Positions 38,074 through 49,156 are shown, numbered from the stretch's first letter. The stretch is 64,000 nucleotides of DNA from Dactylonectria macrodidyma (GCA_020744425.1 JAGMUV010000005.1:2852001-2916000), one strand, 5' to 3'. Notes: generated by a model from the sequence alone, not told the origin. Numbers and translations: made by a program.

Positions 38074-39128
38074 TCAATCGCTCTTCAACATGCTATCCAC
38101 GAGATCGCCCAGGGGTCCCCAGTAATCTCTGCCGCTCGCCAGGCTGTGCTCGTCGACAAAGAGCACGTACTGCTTGAAGCTTGTGTTCAGGTGCGGCTCG
38201 AGGCCGAGCTCACGGATCACGGGGTAGTGGTGGCAGTAAATGTGAGCGTAGACGCGGTACATGCGCTTGAAGATCTGGCGAACGAGCGCCGGGAATGACT
38301 TGGGGAAGGGAACACCTAGAAGCAGTGTGAGAGGGGTTGTTAAACTACTTGTTTGGGGGGGTCAACGTACCAATCTTGCTGGGCAACACCTGCTCGTTAT
38401 CGATGTTCGATTGAACCCATGCCATAAGCTGCTCGATATATGCTGGAGCCGGCATCTTGGTTGGACGCTTGTAATTTTCGCTGTCCTGCCAGAGGTACTC
38501 GAACCTATCTTAGGTTAGTCTCGGTGATTTCTAGCTGTCCTCTAAATATTCTTACTCATCGGTAGCTTTCATCTCTGGGCATGTTTGCGGCGAGCAGAAC
38601 TCGGTAATAGCGCCATAGAGGAGGTTGATCTGGTTGTAAAAGTCGACCACTGCGCTCGGCCCCTCGTTAGCCCTGAATGCCGATGGTGTTGCGTCTTTTC
38701 CCACTTACTGTTGACAGCCAACCACTCGTTCTCGTCCTCGCCCTCGGGCAGCTTGACGACCTTGCGCAGGCTCCCTCCGCCCAGCGTCACCTCGGCATAC
38801 TGTCGCAGCTGGTAGCTGGCGGCGCCGCCCTTGCCCACGCGCGGGCGGAACTGGTTCCTCGTCCGCTGGTTACTATCGTACGCAATGTCCAGATCAGCAA
38901 CAGCTTTCTCGTTTATATAGGGGAGCGGTTCTGTGGAGGGCGCGACGGGGATGATGGTGGCCTGCAACTCTGTCATGGTCGACAGGGGCTTGGGGCTTAG
39001 GTATCGGAACAACGACATGGCGATGCAGCGATGCGGGCATGTATACAGTGGCGAGGGTAGAGAATAGGCAGCGGGACCTGGGATTCAGAGGGGAGGGACA
39101 CCAACACGGTAGTCAAGAACTGGGCCAT
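38074..39128 (-). CDS. MOB1: MOB1 kinase activator
   Basis: Coactivator of NDR/LATS-type kinases in the septation/mitotic-exit network. Exons 39128-39108, 38865-38709, 38649-38556, 38504-38371 and 38315-38074 give 215 residues in frame. Conserved blocks include [34 protein letters not shown], the zinc ligands C78 and C83 in [11 protein letters not shown], and the later His pair in [10 protein letters not shown]. It ends in [12 protein letters not shown], as in related proteins. The first exon (MAQFLTT) is the least certain part, since its donor GTGTTG is weak. The reading frame of exon 2 is also open upstream to ATG codons near 39018 and 38976, which would give a longer, non-conserved N-terminus. 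Confidence 0.9.
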
Positions 39129-39749
39129 GGTGATGGCGGTCGATGGCGACGTCGATGCGTTGAGGAGACGAGGAGCTACATTCCGGTGGTTAGCGGGGCA
39201 ATCTTGGGAATGTTGGCATGCGGGCAAGACGACGAACAATGTAAGTTAGAAAGGGCCGCCTAGACAGGTAACGTGACGATGATCTTGTCTTTTGTCTCTG
39301 ATGTGGCAGCGCGTTCAGGTTGGTCGATATATCGCTGCTGGAAGGGGGAGAGTGGGCGAAGGTGGTTTGGTGGTGATGGTGGATGCGGGAGGTTTTGGCC
39401 TGTGACGGACCGACCGCCAAAACGCTTGCTGCTGGTTGGCGATGACGGTGCCCCCCAAAGTCGATTGTTTACACCACTTCCTTATTGGAGTGGTTGCTAT
39501 GGAGCTGCCACTGTACCTAGCACCGCTAAATTTATAGTGCGGTCCAGAGCATGCTGCTCCACCATCCCCCTCTAACTTATCTGTGACAACCTTCAACGCT
39601 CCTCGAAATCCAAAACCCCAACTCCATCGGCATACACCCATGCGATCGTTAACATGACTCCTATTTATCGCTCGTTGTTATGCCACCATGCCACTCAGGG
39701 TTTGACGAGATCAACAACCCATCAAACATTCTATGGGTCAAACCCGGTC
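39129..39749. other. MOB1 promoter and HET-gene 3' flank
   Basis: About 620 bp without a supportable gene. Holds the MOB1 promoter and the terminator of the HET gene by position. Confidence 0.55.
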
Positions 39750-42359
39750 CTACACAAGCTCGATGTCCCTCAACTTGCCGTGTAAACCCCCCACCGCTTC
39801 GCCGTGCATGATCCCATGGACATATGCCGCGCCTACAAAGTTATACCTGCAGGCAGAATCCCTCTCACCAAGTGATACCTCGGCCAACGCATCCTCCAAA
39901 GCCGCCTTGCTCGCATCTCCCACTTGTCTGAGAACTGCTGGCGTGCTCAACCCCGGCAGGATCCAGACCTCATCCCCAACCCTCATCGACAACGGTCCTG
40001 TCCCCAAGTATCTGTCGCCCAGCGTAAAAAGCTGCCGTCCGCCGTACGCCACGTTATATGCCGTTGCGAAGCTCAGACAGCGCTTGAATAGCTGGCTGCC
40101 TGTCTCAACGAGGCCATTGCCCACGACTCTTGCCTTGCCACTAATGACGTCTGGGGGTAGGTAAAGGTCCACGGGGCTGCCATCCGTGTTCGCGCGTGTC
40201 AGTCTAGACACGGTGTATTGGAGGCTGTCCCACAGCACCGTGACTTCTTCTCGCGAGGGAGTACAGCATTCATCTCCATCGTAGGCCGCGATTTCGTCTA
40301 GATCATCCAAAACCGCTGCCATATCTTGCTGAAAGGGGTGGTACGGCTCCGTGATGACCGTCAATCTCCGATCGCTCGATGGCTTCTCGATTTCGAAATG
40401 CTTCAGCACCTGTGCATCCGCTCCCGCAAGAATCATGACCATCATGAATATCTTGAACTGATTGCCAAACTCGTCTGGGGCTTGAGGTCCAAACTTCTTT
40501 GCGTCGAAGAAACTGCCGTACGACATGTTCATGCATAAAGTCCTCCAGAGATTGTTCGAGATGCCAGACTTGGCCCCATATGCTTGAGCCGTCTTGAGAG
40601 ACAGTGCCAGCTTCAACCATGACGGATCAAATAAGAACTTGTCTCCCGGATTAGAGGCCGGCCTGTTTGCGATTTTGCCTATCGTCCCAAGACAAAGTCC
40701 CCTCAGGCCCAATATCGAACAATCGAGTCTGTTAGCATCTAAGGGTTGATACTCTAACCCCTTATCTGCCGAGAAGAGATTCGGAATCGCGTTGACTCCA
40801 GGTAATCCAAAGTCTGGAACCCAACTCGGGAGCTCTTCTCGCCGATGGGGCGAGACAATACAGTGTGAAAGCAGACTTATGCTTCCCGCCTCCTTCATGA
40901 TCTGCCTCGCCGCTCTTGTGTAGACGCTCGCCACTGACCAGCGATAGTCCGATTCGAGCCTTTCAGTGCCAAACACATTGATGATACCGTGCAATGAGAA
41001 CACTTTGTCGCGCGGGTCTGTCGCCAGAAACGTCCAGAAACAGCCCACCAGCTCCTCCAGCGTAAATGACTGCTTGTACACCAGGGCCTTGTCTGCGTCC
41101 GGCCCCATCGCCGCGTTCATAAACGTCCGCCACTTGTATATCTCGGCCATATTCCACTCCACAGCAACAGCTATTTGGTTCTGCTGGATAAAGTGCTTTG
41201 AGTGGGATGTGCCCAGTTTGGCTTCGTTGCGCCGCAGGGCCTCTGCGACCGTCCCGAGGTCATACCACGCGGCCTTTTGCTTCCCGCAGTACATGAGCAG
41301 AACATCTGGAAGGATGGCCTCTTGCACGATCCATGCGCGCTTGAACCACTGCCTCTCGAAGACGCCAGCCAAGGCGATCCATTCGGGCCAAGATACGAAC
41401 GGAATCCCCGCAGCCTCGTAGTTTTCCTTGTCCTGTCCGCTGTATGGAACGATCTGGCTCTGCTGGAATTTATCGATGTTTGTGGCTAGAGTCTTCAACG
41501 TCTTCAGTCCTAGAACCGCGTCTGCGTCTTCTGGGCCTAGCCAAGCCAGGACGAAGGTGGCTGATAAATAAATCCGGTCCATCATGCTCACCTGAGCACT
41601 CTTCTCATCAATGTCACCCTGGTTGATGCATATAGCATCTGCCCAGATCAGATCGTCTGCACCATACTGATCCTTCACAATGGTCGCTAGGTCCGGGTCG
41701 GGCCGCTTGGAAAGGTTGTCAAGCACCGAAATAACACCATCGTGACCCTGTTCTTTTGCGAGGTCAAGAGCCGTCTTGTCCGCGCCGTCCTTTAACCCTC
41801 GCAATGATCCTCCCCTACAGAGAATCTCGACACAATCGGCGTGCCCATTCTCTGCAGCATAATGAAGCGCCGTTCGCCCTTGATCGTCGACGAGATTCAC
41901 TCGCATGCCTCGTCGAATGCGCCGCTCAATGATACTCCCCAAGCCCTTCCCTGCTGCGAAGTGAAGATATGTTTGACCCTTCCCAATCGTCCTGTTCAGT
42001 TCATCCACGTATGCCGTGTCGGGCACAGTACTCAAGGCATCATGGAGGTTCTTCTGGATACGTAACGTCCGCCCATTGACCAGAATAGATACTCCATTTT
42101 CAGGCACGTAATCCGCGCTAACAGAGTTGAAGTGATCGAGCCCGTAGACGCCATTTGCGAATGGGTTGCCCCAGGTATATGAAAGGCAGTGGAATTGCAG
42201 ATCATCGTCATTAATATTGCAGACCCGGATGTTGAAGCGTAGTGTACCATCGGCGTCTTCACCTGCGCGTTCGAGAAGTCGAATGCACCCTGACGAGAGC
42301 GGCACATAGACAAAGGGCAGAGGGTCCGACATGTCGTGAATCTTACCGGAACTCATCAT
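39750..42359 (-). CDS. HET-domain protein with ankyrin repeats inserted in the HET domain
   Basis: Intronless 869-residue protein of the heterokaryon-incompatibility (HET) family, whose members trigger cell death after non-self recognition in filamentous fungi. The first half of the HET domain is clear at residues 57-112 (FHCLSYTWG, then ILVNGRTLRIQKNLHDAL). The second half resumes at 236-275 (DDLIWADAICINQGD, EKSAQVSMMDRIY, VLAWLGPEDAD). Between them, residues about 127-215 form roughly three ankyrin repeats (GQTYLHFAAGKG, GRTALHYAAENGHADCVEIL, DKTALDLAKEQGHDGVISVL). The C-terminal 590 residues contain FKRAWIVQEAIL and TDPRDKVFSLHGI, typical HET-protein follow-on motifs. It lies among conserved housekeeping genes. 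Its target and whether it is an incompatibility gene are unknown. The frame is continuous across the insert, so this is not an assembly join of two frames. Confidence 0.9.
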   Translation of the reverse strand: MMSSGKIHDMSDPLPFVYVPLSSGCIRLLERAGEDADGTLRFNIRVCNINDDDLQFHCLSYTWGNPFANGVYGLDHFNSVSADYVPENGVSILVNGRTLRIQKNLHDALSTVPDTAYVDELNRTIGKGQTYLHFAAGKGLGSIIERRIRRGMRVNLVDDQGRTALHYAAENGHADCVEILCRGGSLRGLKDGADKTALDLAKEQGHDGVISVLDNLSKRPDPDLATIVKDQYGADDLIWADAICINQGDIDEKSAQVSMMDRIYLSATFVLAWLGPEDADAVLGLKTLKTLATNIDKFQQSQIVPYSGQDKENYEAAGIPFVSWPEWIALAGVFERQWFKRAWIVQEAILPDVLLMYCGKQKAAWYDLGTVAEALRRNEAKLGTSHSKHFIQQNQIAVAVEWNMAEIYKWRTFMNAAMGPDADKALVYKQSFTLEELVGCFWTFLATDPRDKVFSLHGIINVFGTERLESDYRWSVASVYTRAARQIMKEAGSISLLSHCIVSPHRREELPSWVPDFGLPGVNAIPNLFSADKGLEYQPLDANRLDCSILGLRGLCLGTIGKIANRPASNPGDKFLFDPSWLKLALSLKTAQAYGAKSGISNNLWRTLCMNMSYGSFFDAKKFGPQAPDEFGNQFKIFMMVMILAGADAQVLKHFEIEKPSSDRRLTVITEPYHPFQQDMAAVLDDLDEIAAYDGDECCTPSREEVTVLWDSLQYTVSRLTRANTDGSPVDLYLPPDVISGKARVVGNGLVETGSQLFKRCLSFATAYNVAYGGRQLFTLGDRYLGTGPLSMRVGDEVWILPGLSTPAVLRQVGDASKAALEDALAEVSLGERDSACRYNFVGAAYVHGIMHGEAVGGLHGKLRDIELV

Positions 42360-43049
42360 TGTCCATGGAAGTTAGTACTAGGTATTCTACATAGCCCTAC
42401 AGCTGAGGGGTAAGAAGGTCAGGTGACACTTTCAAAACAACAGCTCGTAGCTAGCCTATCGCATTCCCTGTGTTTGAATATCCATCGGGAATATATACTG
42501 AATAATCCACCCTTAATAACGCTCTACACAGGAACCTCGTCTCTACCGTTTCCAACCACGCCGCCCTTTTTCTACTGCTTTAACTGCATGTGCACCTTTT
42601 GGGGCTGTCTTCATATTCCATAGCTAGATATATATTTTTACTATAGTTGCCGAGGGGTCGTAGACCGTACCACCATTAGCACTATTGGGGTCTAGTGGTA
42701 TATGGTGTTGTATGTCAATGGCGTATAAGTCATAGCAAGCAAGAATGCGAGTCCGATCCAACTCACCGCTGCCACTGGTGCAAGCCATAGCTTCGGACTT
42801 GGCAACCGCTGTAATAACAATTGCAAGCTGCTAAGCGTGGCTAAAGTTAGCGACATCTAATTCAACAAAGGCCCTAATATATGCATATCCCGTGGCTGTT
42901 CTCGATCTCACCCAGGACACGTCGACCCGACCCTCGTCAGACATTCAGTAGCCATACTTCCCAAATCGCAAAATCTATAAGTCGGATTTCACTTCATCAA
43001 CAAATAGCCAACGGCTCACCTCAGGTTTCCCTTTTCCCGGAAACTCTCG
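42360..43049. other. HET-gene promoter and DBR1 3' flank
   Basis: About 690 bp, AT-richer than its surroundings around 42600-42660 (TATATATT-type runs). No gene or recognisable transposon remnant. Confidence 0.55.
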
Positions 43050-44803
43050 TTACCATCGGCCCCTGTTGCCTCTTCCTCTCCCACGTCCTCTTCCTCTGCC
43101 TCCCCCACGACCGCCACCACGGCCTCCTCTGCCCCGGCCAAACCCTCTCCCTCCACCGAAACTACCCCGTTCTGAGGGTAGCGGTCCCTGCGCTTTCCTT
43201 TCCTCCCTCTCTTCCTTAGACGCATCCCACAGATTCTCGACATCTATCAGTTCACAGAAGGTCATTGTTTGTGGGTTGCTGTACTCCTCGGGCTGCTCCT
43301 CAACTATTTCGGGGTTTCCAGAGACGTAGGGCGGGGCCGTGACCTGGAAGTTCTCCGGAACATCCAACTTATTCGGCTTCACAACATTATCCTCAACCCA
43401 CGCCCTCTCAGCTTCGATGAGAGGGAGGTAATTCTCCTCCCCCAGATCTGGCGGGGCCTGCGCGGTTCGATCACCAATGACAAGGGACTTGTGAAAGACT
43501 CTGGTGATAGCCAACCATTCTGGGTCGTATTGTAGCCGATACCGTGGTGAGCTCTCCCTGGGAGGGTACTTAGCGCTCATCTCAGGCTTCAAAGGTTGCA
43601 TCTCACAGAGCTGGAGATAATGCCGGCCCGGAAGGCACTTGTCGAGAGCCAAAAAGCGGACTTGTTTGTTGGTTATTCCATGTGGCACCGGCTGACCTGG
43701 TGTTCGCTTTGGTTGCGGCCGGGCGAAGGAAGCAGGGAGTTGTGCCCTCAGCTCCTCCGAAACCTCGGTCATCTCTTCCTGGACGGGCTCAGTCTTGCTC
43801 GCCGCTGGTGTCGCGGGTTTCGCCTCATTTTCTTCATCTTCATCCATGTCGAGGTCAATTTCATCTGGGTTGCTTTCCTTGACCACAGGAGGTGCTGAGA
43901 TGGCCTCAACTTTCGGTTCACCAGCCTCGGCTACTTGCCCGTTGGCGTAGGTCTTGACAGCCGCAAACTTGACGTGCAGATGGGCTGAAAACCAGTATGG
44001 AGGTCTCAACCGGTCCATGACATATTCAGCTGCCACACTTCCTAGTGATCCATCCTTAGACTCCTGCCTAAAATCGGATTTCTTTCTGAACAGCCATTCT
44101 TGATCGCCGTGCTTCTCAATGGCTCGCGGCCAGTCGTGGCTCAAGCCTACGTCGACTTGAGTCTGAACGAGAAGCAACTTGCGTACATCGAACTCTCGGA
44201 CGTGGTACCATGATTTAATGTCATCGGAATTAAAGGGCAGACGCTCGTGATGCGGCTTGCGGTAATCAAACCCTTTCCAAATACCTGACAGGCCAGCAAT
44301 GCGGAGAGGACCGAAACGAAGGATGTTGGCGGCACCGAGATAGTAGATGTTGGGTGCGACCCAGCCGCCGTAGTAGAGCTCCCACAGATGCGAGCTGGCC
44401 TCGTGGTTACCAGCAATGAAGATGGTCAAGTAGGGAGCAACCCGCTCTCCTGAGTAATACTTTGGAAAGTCGCCAAGGTGGCGGTACTTTACGGGGCAGG
44501 ACATGATGCTCAGGTCCGCGGCGTTGCGGCACGACTATGCGCGCGTAAGCATTAACATGTCAGTGGTAAATGAGTAGAATGCCAACCTGAAAATCACCGC
44601 CGATGATGAGTATATCAATGCCATCCCAGCCACGACGCTTGCACGACTCTGCCACGGATGTGTAGATGGCGTCGAGCGTACCATGGCCCTACGATGGGCG
44701 GTCAGTGATGCAAATGACGAACAGAGCAATAACAAGGAAAACCACTTACGCAGCCTTCAACAGCGACACGGACGCCTTGCGTTTCGAACGTGTTTGTGGC
44801 CAT
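43050..44803 (-). CDS. DBR1: RNA lariat debranching enzyme Dbr1 with RG-rich tail
   Basis: Metallophosphoesterase that cuts the 2'-5' bond of intron lariats in the nucleus. Exons 44803-44750, 44688-44587 and 44534-43050 give 546 residues, all in phase 0. The Cys-x-His metal motif that replaces Asp-x-His in this family is C18-G-H20, with intron 1 falling right after C18. Further active-site motifs are GIDILIIGGDFQS, FIAGNHEASSHL, GGWVAPNIYYLG and WFSAHLHVKF. An acidic linker (around DEIDLDMDEDEENEA) separates the catalytic domain from the C-terminal domain (FLALDKCLPGRHYLQ). The last ~37 residues are almost only Gly and Arg, an RG/RGG tail that yeast Dbr1 lacks and that probably binds RNA. Confidence 0.94.
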
Positions 44804-45759
44804 GGCTGTTCGCAGAATTCGCCGGTTTGTGGTGTAGTTGCAAAGTTAGACACGCTTATTGGCGCCTGGGAAAGAAGGCTCCGTCATTTTGATGGCTATC
44901 AGTTCCGTCACCACGGTTGGAACTGCGCAGAGCGCAGCATGCTACACTCAGCAAAACAAGTAGTAACTTGATAGTTCAAAGTGCCAAAAAGGCACATGAA
45001 ACCTACGAAAACCAACTGGCATTTAAAGGCAGCCTACAGTCATTTTCTCATCAATTGAAGAGCAACGCCAACATTACCAGATGCGGCATTCATCGAAGTA
45101 TTGGTCATCGCTAGTAAGTCGGCACTAGCGAAAACATCCTGATTAGGAACGCAATACACTTCTATTGTGTTTTAAGATTGTAGCTGGGGTCTATGGACAC
45201 ATCTCTTCAATAAACAAAAACATCGAATTGCGATATACTATGTTGCCCTGCAGAAAAAGCGAAGTCTCAATGCGTCAACTGAGCCACGCAGAGTGAGAGG
45301 GATACATCGATCTTCCAAGTCTAATAGACGTTCAACCCACGGAGGAGTAGTAGAGAGGAACGCATATGCTGAAATGGTGTTTCAAAAGAAAACAATACTG
45401 GGTTGTGAGTGATCTTTCGTTCGTCACAGAGATATCGCGAGCGAGCCCAGTCGATCTGGGGTTGGCATCTAAGGCCAGCAAGGCTGAGATTATGGTCGTC
45501 ATTATTCATCATGGCAGAAATCGTGCATGGGTTGCTCGTCATGCCTAGCCAGAAAGAGAGATCGAAATCGAAATCAAACAAGAGGCCTTACCGTCCCCAA
45601 CTCCAATGCTCCTAGAGGCTCGCGGTGCCCAAACGCGGCGTTGTTGTCGAAGAATGCAAACAGAATAGCAAAAGGTGAATGCATAAGTGCATCAGGGTAG
45701 CAGGGCCAATGTTTGGTCCAGTCATTTCATGCTCATGTTCGCCCTGACGGAAATTAGCA
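44804..45759. other. DBR1 promoter and ELC1 3' flank
   Basis: About 950 bp between two minus-strand genes. Short open frames only, none with a domain. Confidence 0.55.
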
Positions 45760-46540
45760 TCAATGCATCCCGCCCGGGAAGGGTGGTCGGAGTGCGTACT
45801 GGTCCAGGCCCAGGTAATCAGCTGCAGCCAACAGCTCGAGGCAGAGCTCGACGGGAATGTCCATGTCCGGAACGTCCTCACTATTCTGATATCGGTACCA
45901 GTAGTGGAAGTACTCGACAACTTTGTCAAGGACCATTGCACTGTTTGTGACCAGCCATCAGCCTCTTTGCCTTTTTCTTCCATGGAAATACGAAGTGCGA
46001 GTGCAGACGCGGTCAGGTCAAGTGTAGTGAGCAATCACCTAGAACCACGGGGCAAAACCACTGGTTCTGTCAAGAAAAGTGCAATTTCTTGTCATCAATC
46101 CACGGAGCAGGCAGAGGCTAGGGCGAAGCTGAGGCCACCATAGAAGCCCGGGGAGGTCAAGAAAAAGGAAGAAAATAGTCATGAGCAGCACGTGGATGGC
46201 AAAGACCTACCTCATCTCCTGGAAGACACAGCGGGCGTCCTGGGCTTCGGCGAACTGGCCTGAATATTGTGTGAGCTGCGTGGGCTGCGTCTCCTGTCCA
46301 GGCTTTGTCCAACTCTACCGATGCTCGCTGATGCTGCAGCTCTGCTCCGAGGAAAACGAGCGCAAGATGGCGTGGCATAGCGTAGCAGGTGTCTTGTGTC
46401 TGGGAGAGCGTTCACCTACTCCTCACGTCGAGCATGCCCTTGATGATGGGGCTCACCATGGCTGCCTCGCGGAGCACAACAAACTCGAATCCGTCAGCGG
46501 AAACGAGCGTAATGTACTTGCTAGGCGTCTGGACATCCAT
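45760..46540 (-). CDS. ELC1: Elongin C
   Basis: Skp1-like BTB/POZ-fold adaptor that pairs with elongin A or cullin ligases, acting on stalled RNA polymerase II in yeast. Exons 46540-46420, 46259-46211 and 45940-45760 give 116 residues with consistent phases (121+49+181 nt). Family blocks are YITLVSADGFEFVVLREAAM near the start, SPIIKGML, QFAEAQ, VLDKVVEYFHYWYRY and LCLELLAAADYLGLD. The middle exon is only 49 nt. Donor 1 was chosen as GTAGGT because it restores the frame, while the nearer GTGAGG does not. After the usual end (LGLDQY) the frame runs on for 11 residues (ALRPPFPGGMH). This may be real or may hide a small unrecognised intron. Confidence 0.88.
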
Positions 46541-47343
46541 TGTGGGTGTTGTGATGCGTGATTGACACTCAGAAGCAGGGCGGGCGGCTGTAGTAATAGT
46601 AGGGGAGTGTTGCGTGTGTGAGAGTCTGCAAGTTTGTCGGAGGGATGGATGCATTGACGAGAACAGGTCTTGCCAAATCACTGGCTTAGGAAATTTTCTC
46701 GTGGGCTGGTGCACGGGCCGCCCTCCCCATTTTTCACTGTTTCCAGGCCTCAACTTTTGGGGCCTTGAAGCCTTGGGGCCTTGGGGCCTTGCCGCCACCG
46801 CGGAGGCGCCCCAAAGCGTTGAAGCGAGGGCCTGATCCTTCAGTTGCCGTGCCAACTTGTAAGCCGGTTCCTGGTGCAACAGGTGCGACGCAACAGGGTC
46901 AAGGTGCTAGCGATGGAGCAACAAGACAAAGCCACTTGATACTCGGCGTTGTCAAGTCAGGCGCTGTTACAACTTGCGACAGTCCCTCTTCTCTCTGATC
47001 TCCATCCCACTCTTCGATTCTTCGTCCCTCATCTGTATACTCACCTTCGGCTGGCCACTCTTTCTCTCCCCGCATATCAACGCAACGCATTGCATTGCTC
47101 AACGGCCACCGCCTTTGCGCCGAACTACGTTTGTTGTCTGTTGTCTGCCCTTGACCGGCAATCTGCGCCCAATATATTACGTTCCCTGCCTTGGGGTGTC
47201 CAGCTCCACCAGCTGCCTGTCTCTCTCTCTCTCTCTCTCTTCCTCTCTCTCCAAACACCCGGCGACCGCATTCTCGGGCGAGATTGACGCCTGAGACAAC
47301 TTCCGCCCGCTTTCATTCTCCAAACGAAGGCCTGCGCTCAAGC
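46541..47343. promoter_or_regulatory. Divergent promoter of ELC1 and RHO4
   Basis: About 800 bp between divergent start codons. The RHO4 side has a CT-rich tract (47221-47250) about 100 bp before the ATG, typical of fungal core promoters or leaders. No gene seen. Confidence 0.55.
47221..47240 (+). repeat. CT microsatellite in the RHO4 leader
   Basis: Ten CT dinucleotides, followed by more pyrimidines, just upstream of RHO4. CT-rich blocks commonly precede transcription starts of strongly expressed fungal genes. That reading is inference. Confidence 0.8.
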
Positions 47344-48351
47344 ATGGCATCATCGTACCAGTACAACAACTCATACTACGATACCGAACAGCCACGACGC
47401 CAGCAGCGCAACCGTTCCAGCGAAGGGACTGTCAGCACCACCATGAGCTCATCAACGGGACGCGAGTCGGCCGGCACTCACATGACAGAGGCGCCTACCT
47501 ATTCCAAGAAGATTGTCGTCGTCGGTGATGGCGGATGTGGCAAAACTTGCCTTCTCATCAGCTACAGCCAAGGCTACTTTCCCGAGGTGAGTCGCATGAC
47601 GTGATACAGCTAGGACATGAAATGGACAAGGACCATGGTGGACAATAGTACCATGGTGTCTAGACCTGTGCATGTGCTTGCAGTCCTGCAGCAGAACATT
47701 GGCTAACCGACCATCTCCAGAAATACGTCCCGACCGTCTTCGAAAACTACATTACCTACCCTACCCATCCGCCCACCGGTAAGACTGTGGAGCTTGCTTT
47801 GTGGGATACCGCCGGCCAAGAAGAATATGACCGCCTCCGTCCGCTCTCCTACCCAGAGACCGACCTTATCTTTGTCTGCTTTGCCATCGACTGCCCCAAC
47901 TCACTGGATAATGTGTTGGATAAGGTATGCGTTCCCAAACATCGACCGTCAGTTTCGCCGAACACTGTATTAACGTAATTGGAAATAGTGGTATCCCGAA
48001 GTGCTTCACTTCTGCCCCTACACTCCTCTCGTCCTCGTCGCCCTCAAGTCGGATCTCCGCTACAAGAAGACCTGCATCGACATGCTCAAGACGCAGGGCC
48101 TAACCCCGGTCACTACCGAGCAAGGCATGGCGGTTGCCAAGAAGATGAGCGCCCAGTACATGGAGTGCAGTAGCAAGGAGATGCGCGGTGTCGACGAGAT
48201 CTTTGAGCGAGCCATTCTCACGGTTGTGGCCAACGACCGAAAAACCCAAGAGGCTTCTGGACCGGGTTCCGGCCCACACCACGAAGGGAGGTCATCGATG
48301 CCTGGCGTCGGTATGGTGAAGAGGAAGAAGGCGAAGTGCACATTATTCTAA
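47344..48351 (+). CDS. RHO4: Rho-family GTPase Rho4
   Basis: Small GTPase that in Pezizomycotina directs septum formation through the actin ring. Exons 47344-47586, 47721-47924 and 47989-48351 give 269 residues, all in phase 0. An N-terminal tail of about 50 residues rich in Ser, Gln and Tyr precedes the G domain, as usual in Rho4. Visible motifs are the P-loop GDGGCGKT (61-68), effector loop YVPTVFENY (83-91), switch [28 protein letters not shown] (the base-contacting motif has S in place of the usual C/N) and [10 protein letters not shown]. The C-terminus is polybasic (KRKKAK) and ends in the CaaX box CTLF. A terminal Phe usually favours geranylgeranylation, so membrane anchoring is expected. 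It converges on DAD1. Confidence 0.94.
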
Positions 48352-49156
48352 GCTGCCTCAGTTGTGAGAGGATGACATCTCGGAGAGACATGTTACCCAA
48401 TTCTTGCACCTCCTTTACTAACTCCTTCTCTATGAGAGGGGAAACGGATACACACGAGGTGAAGACACCGCATAAAAGAGTTGTAATGACCATCGCATGA
48501 ATCTTATTTCTTATAACGATTGCAGTTTATGTTTTTGCTCTGCTGCTTTTTTTACACGCCGACGAGGAAGTCCTACCAGCGATGGTTAGCCGAGACGAGC
48601 CCCTCCGAGGTCGCTGGGAAGCGCTCCCTCGACCAAACAAGGAAGTGTAGATCTCGGAGAAAAGGGACGGAATGGACCTGGATGGTATGGCTTGGTACAT
48701 AGGGGGAAGCGCGCGTCGGCCTTTGGGATGATTTAGAAGGCAGTCTATTCGGGTTCGTTCAGGAGAGAAGGGAGAACTACGGGTTGTTTCATATACTCGA
48801 TGGGCATATGGGTGGTCGTTTCCTACGGCCGGGTGCTTCTTCCTCTTGTTCTTATTTCGCTTTTTTCTTGTTTGTATCATGATTCTGCTAAGTCATTGGG
48901 TTGGGATAGGACATACAAAATATCTTCAAAGCCATCTTCAGTTTATCCCGTCCGCCGTGAAGTCCAAATCATGTCATTTACCACACCTGCGATGTCAATG
49001 AGCCATGCCACTATGAAAATGCAAGGCTCTTTCTCGTCTACTACGTATATCCATGCCTCGAAATGAGCGAGATTCAACGGGTTCGCGCGCCATCACAACC
49101 GTCCATTGGGTATCAATCAATCCTCCGCCCGTCTTCTCCCTGCCTAGGCCCTCCCT
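48352..49156. other. Convergent 3' region of RHO4 and DAD1
   Basis: About 800 bp between facing stop codons, so it holds two terminators. No supportable gene. Confidence 0.6.

Noticed and set aside
42400..42900. Possible degenerate transposon in the HET-gene promoter
   Set aside because: The region is AT-rich, but I see no terminal repeats, target duplications or transposase fragments. RIP could be tested with a dinucleotide index.
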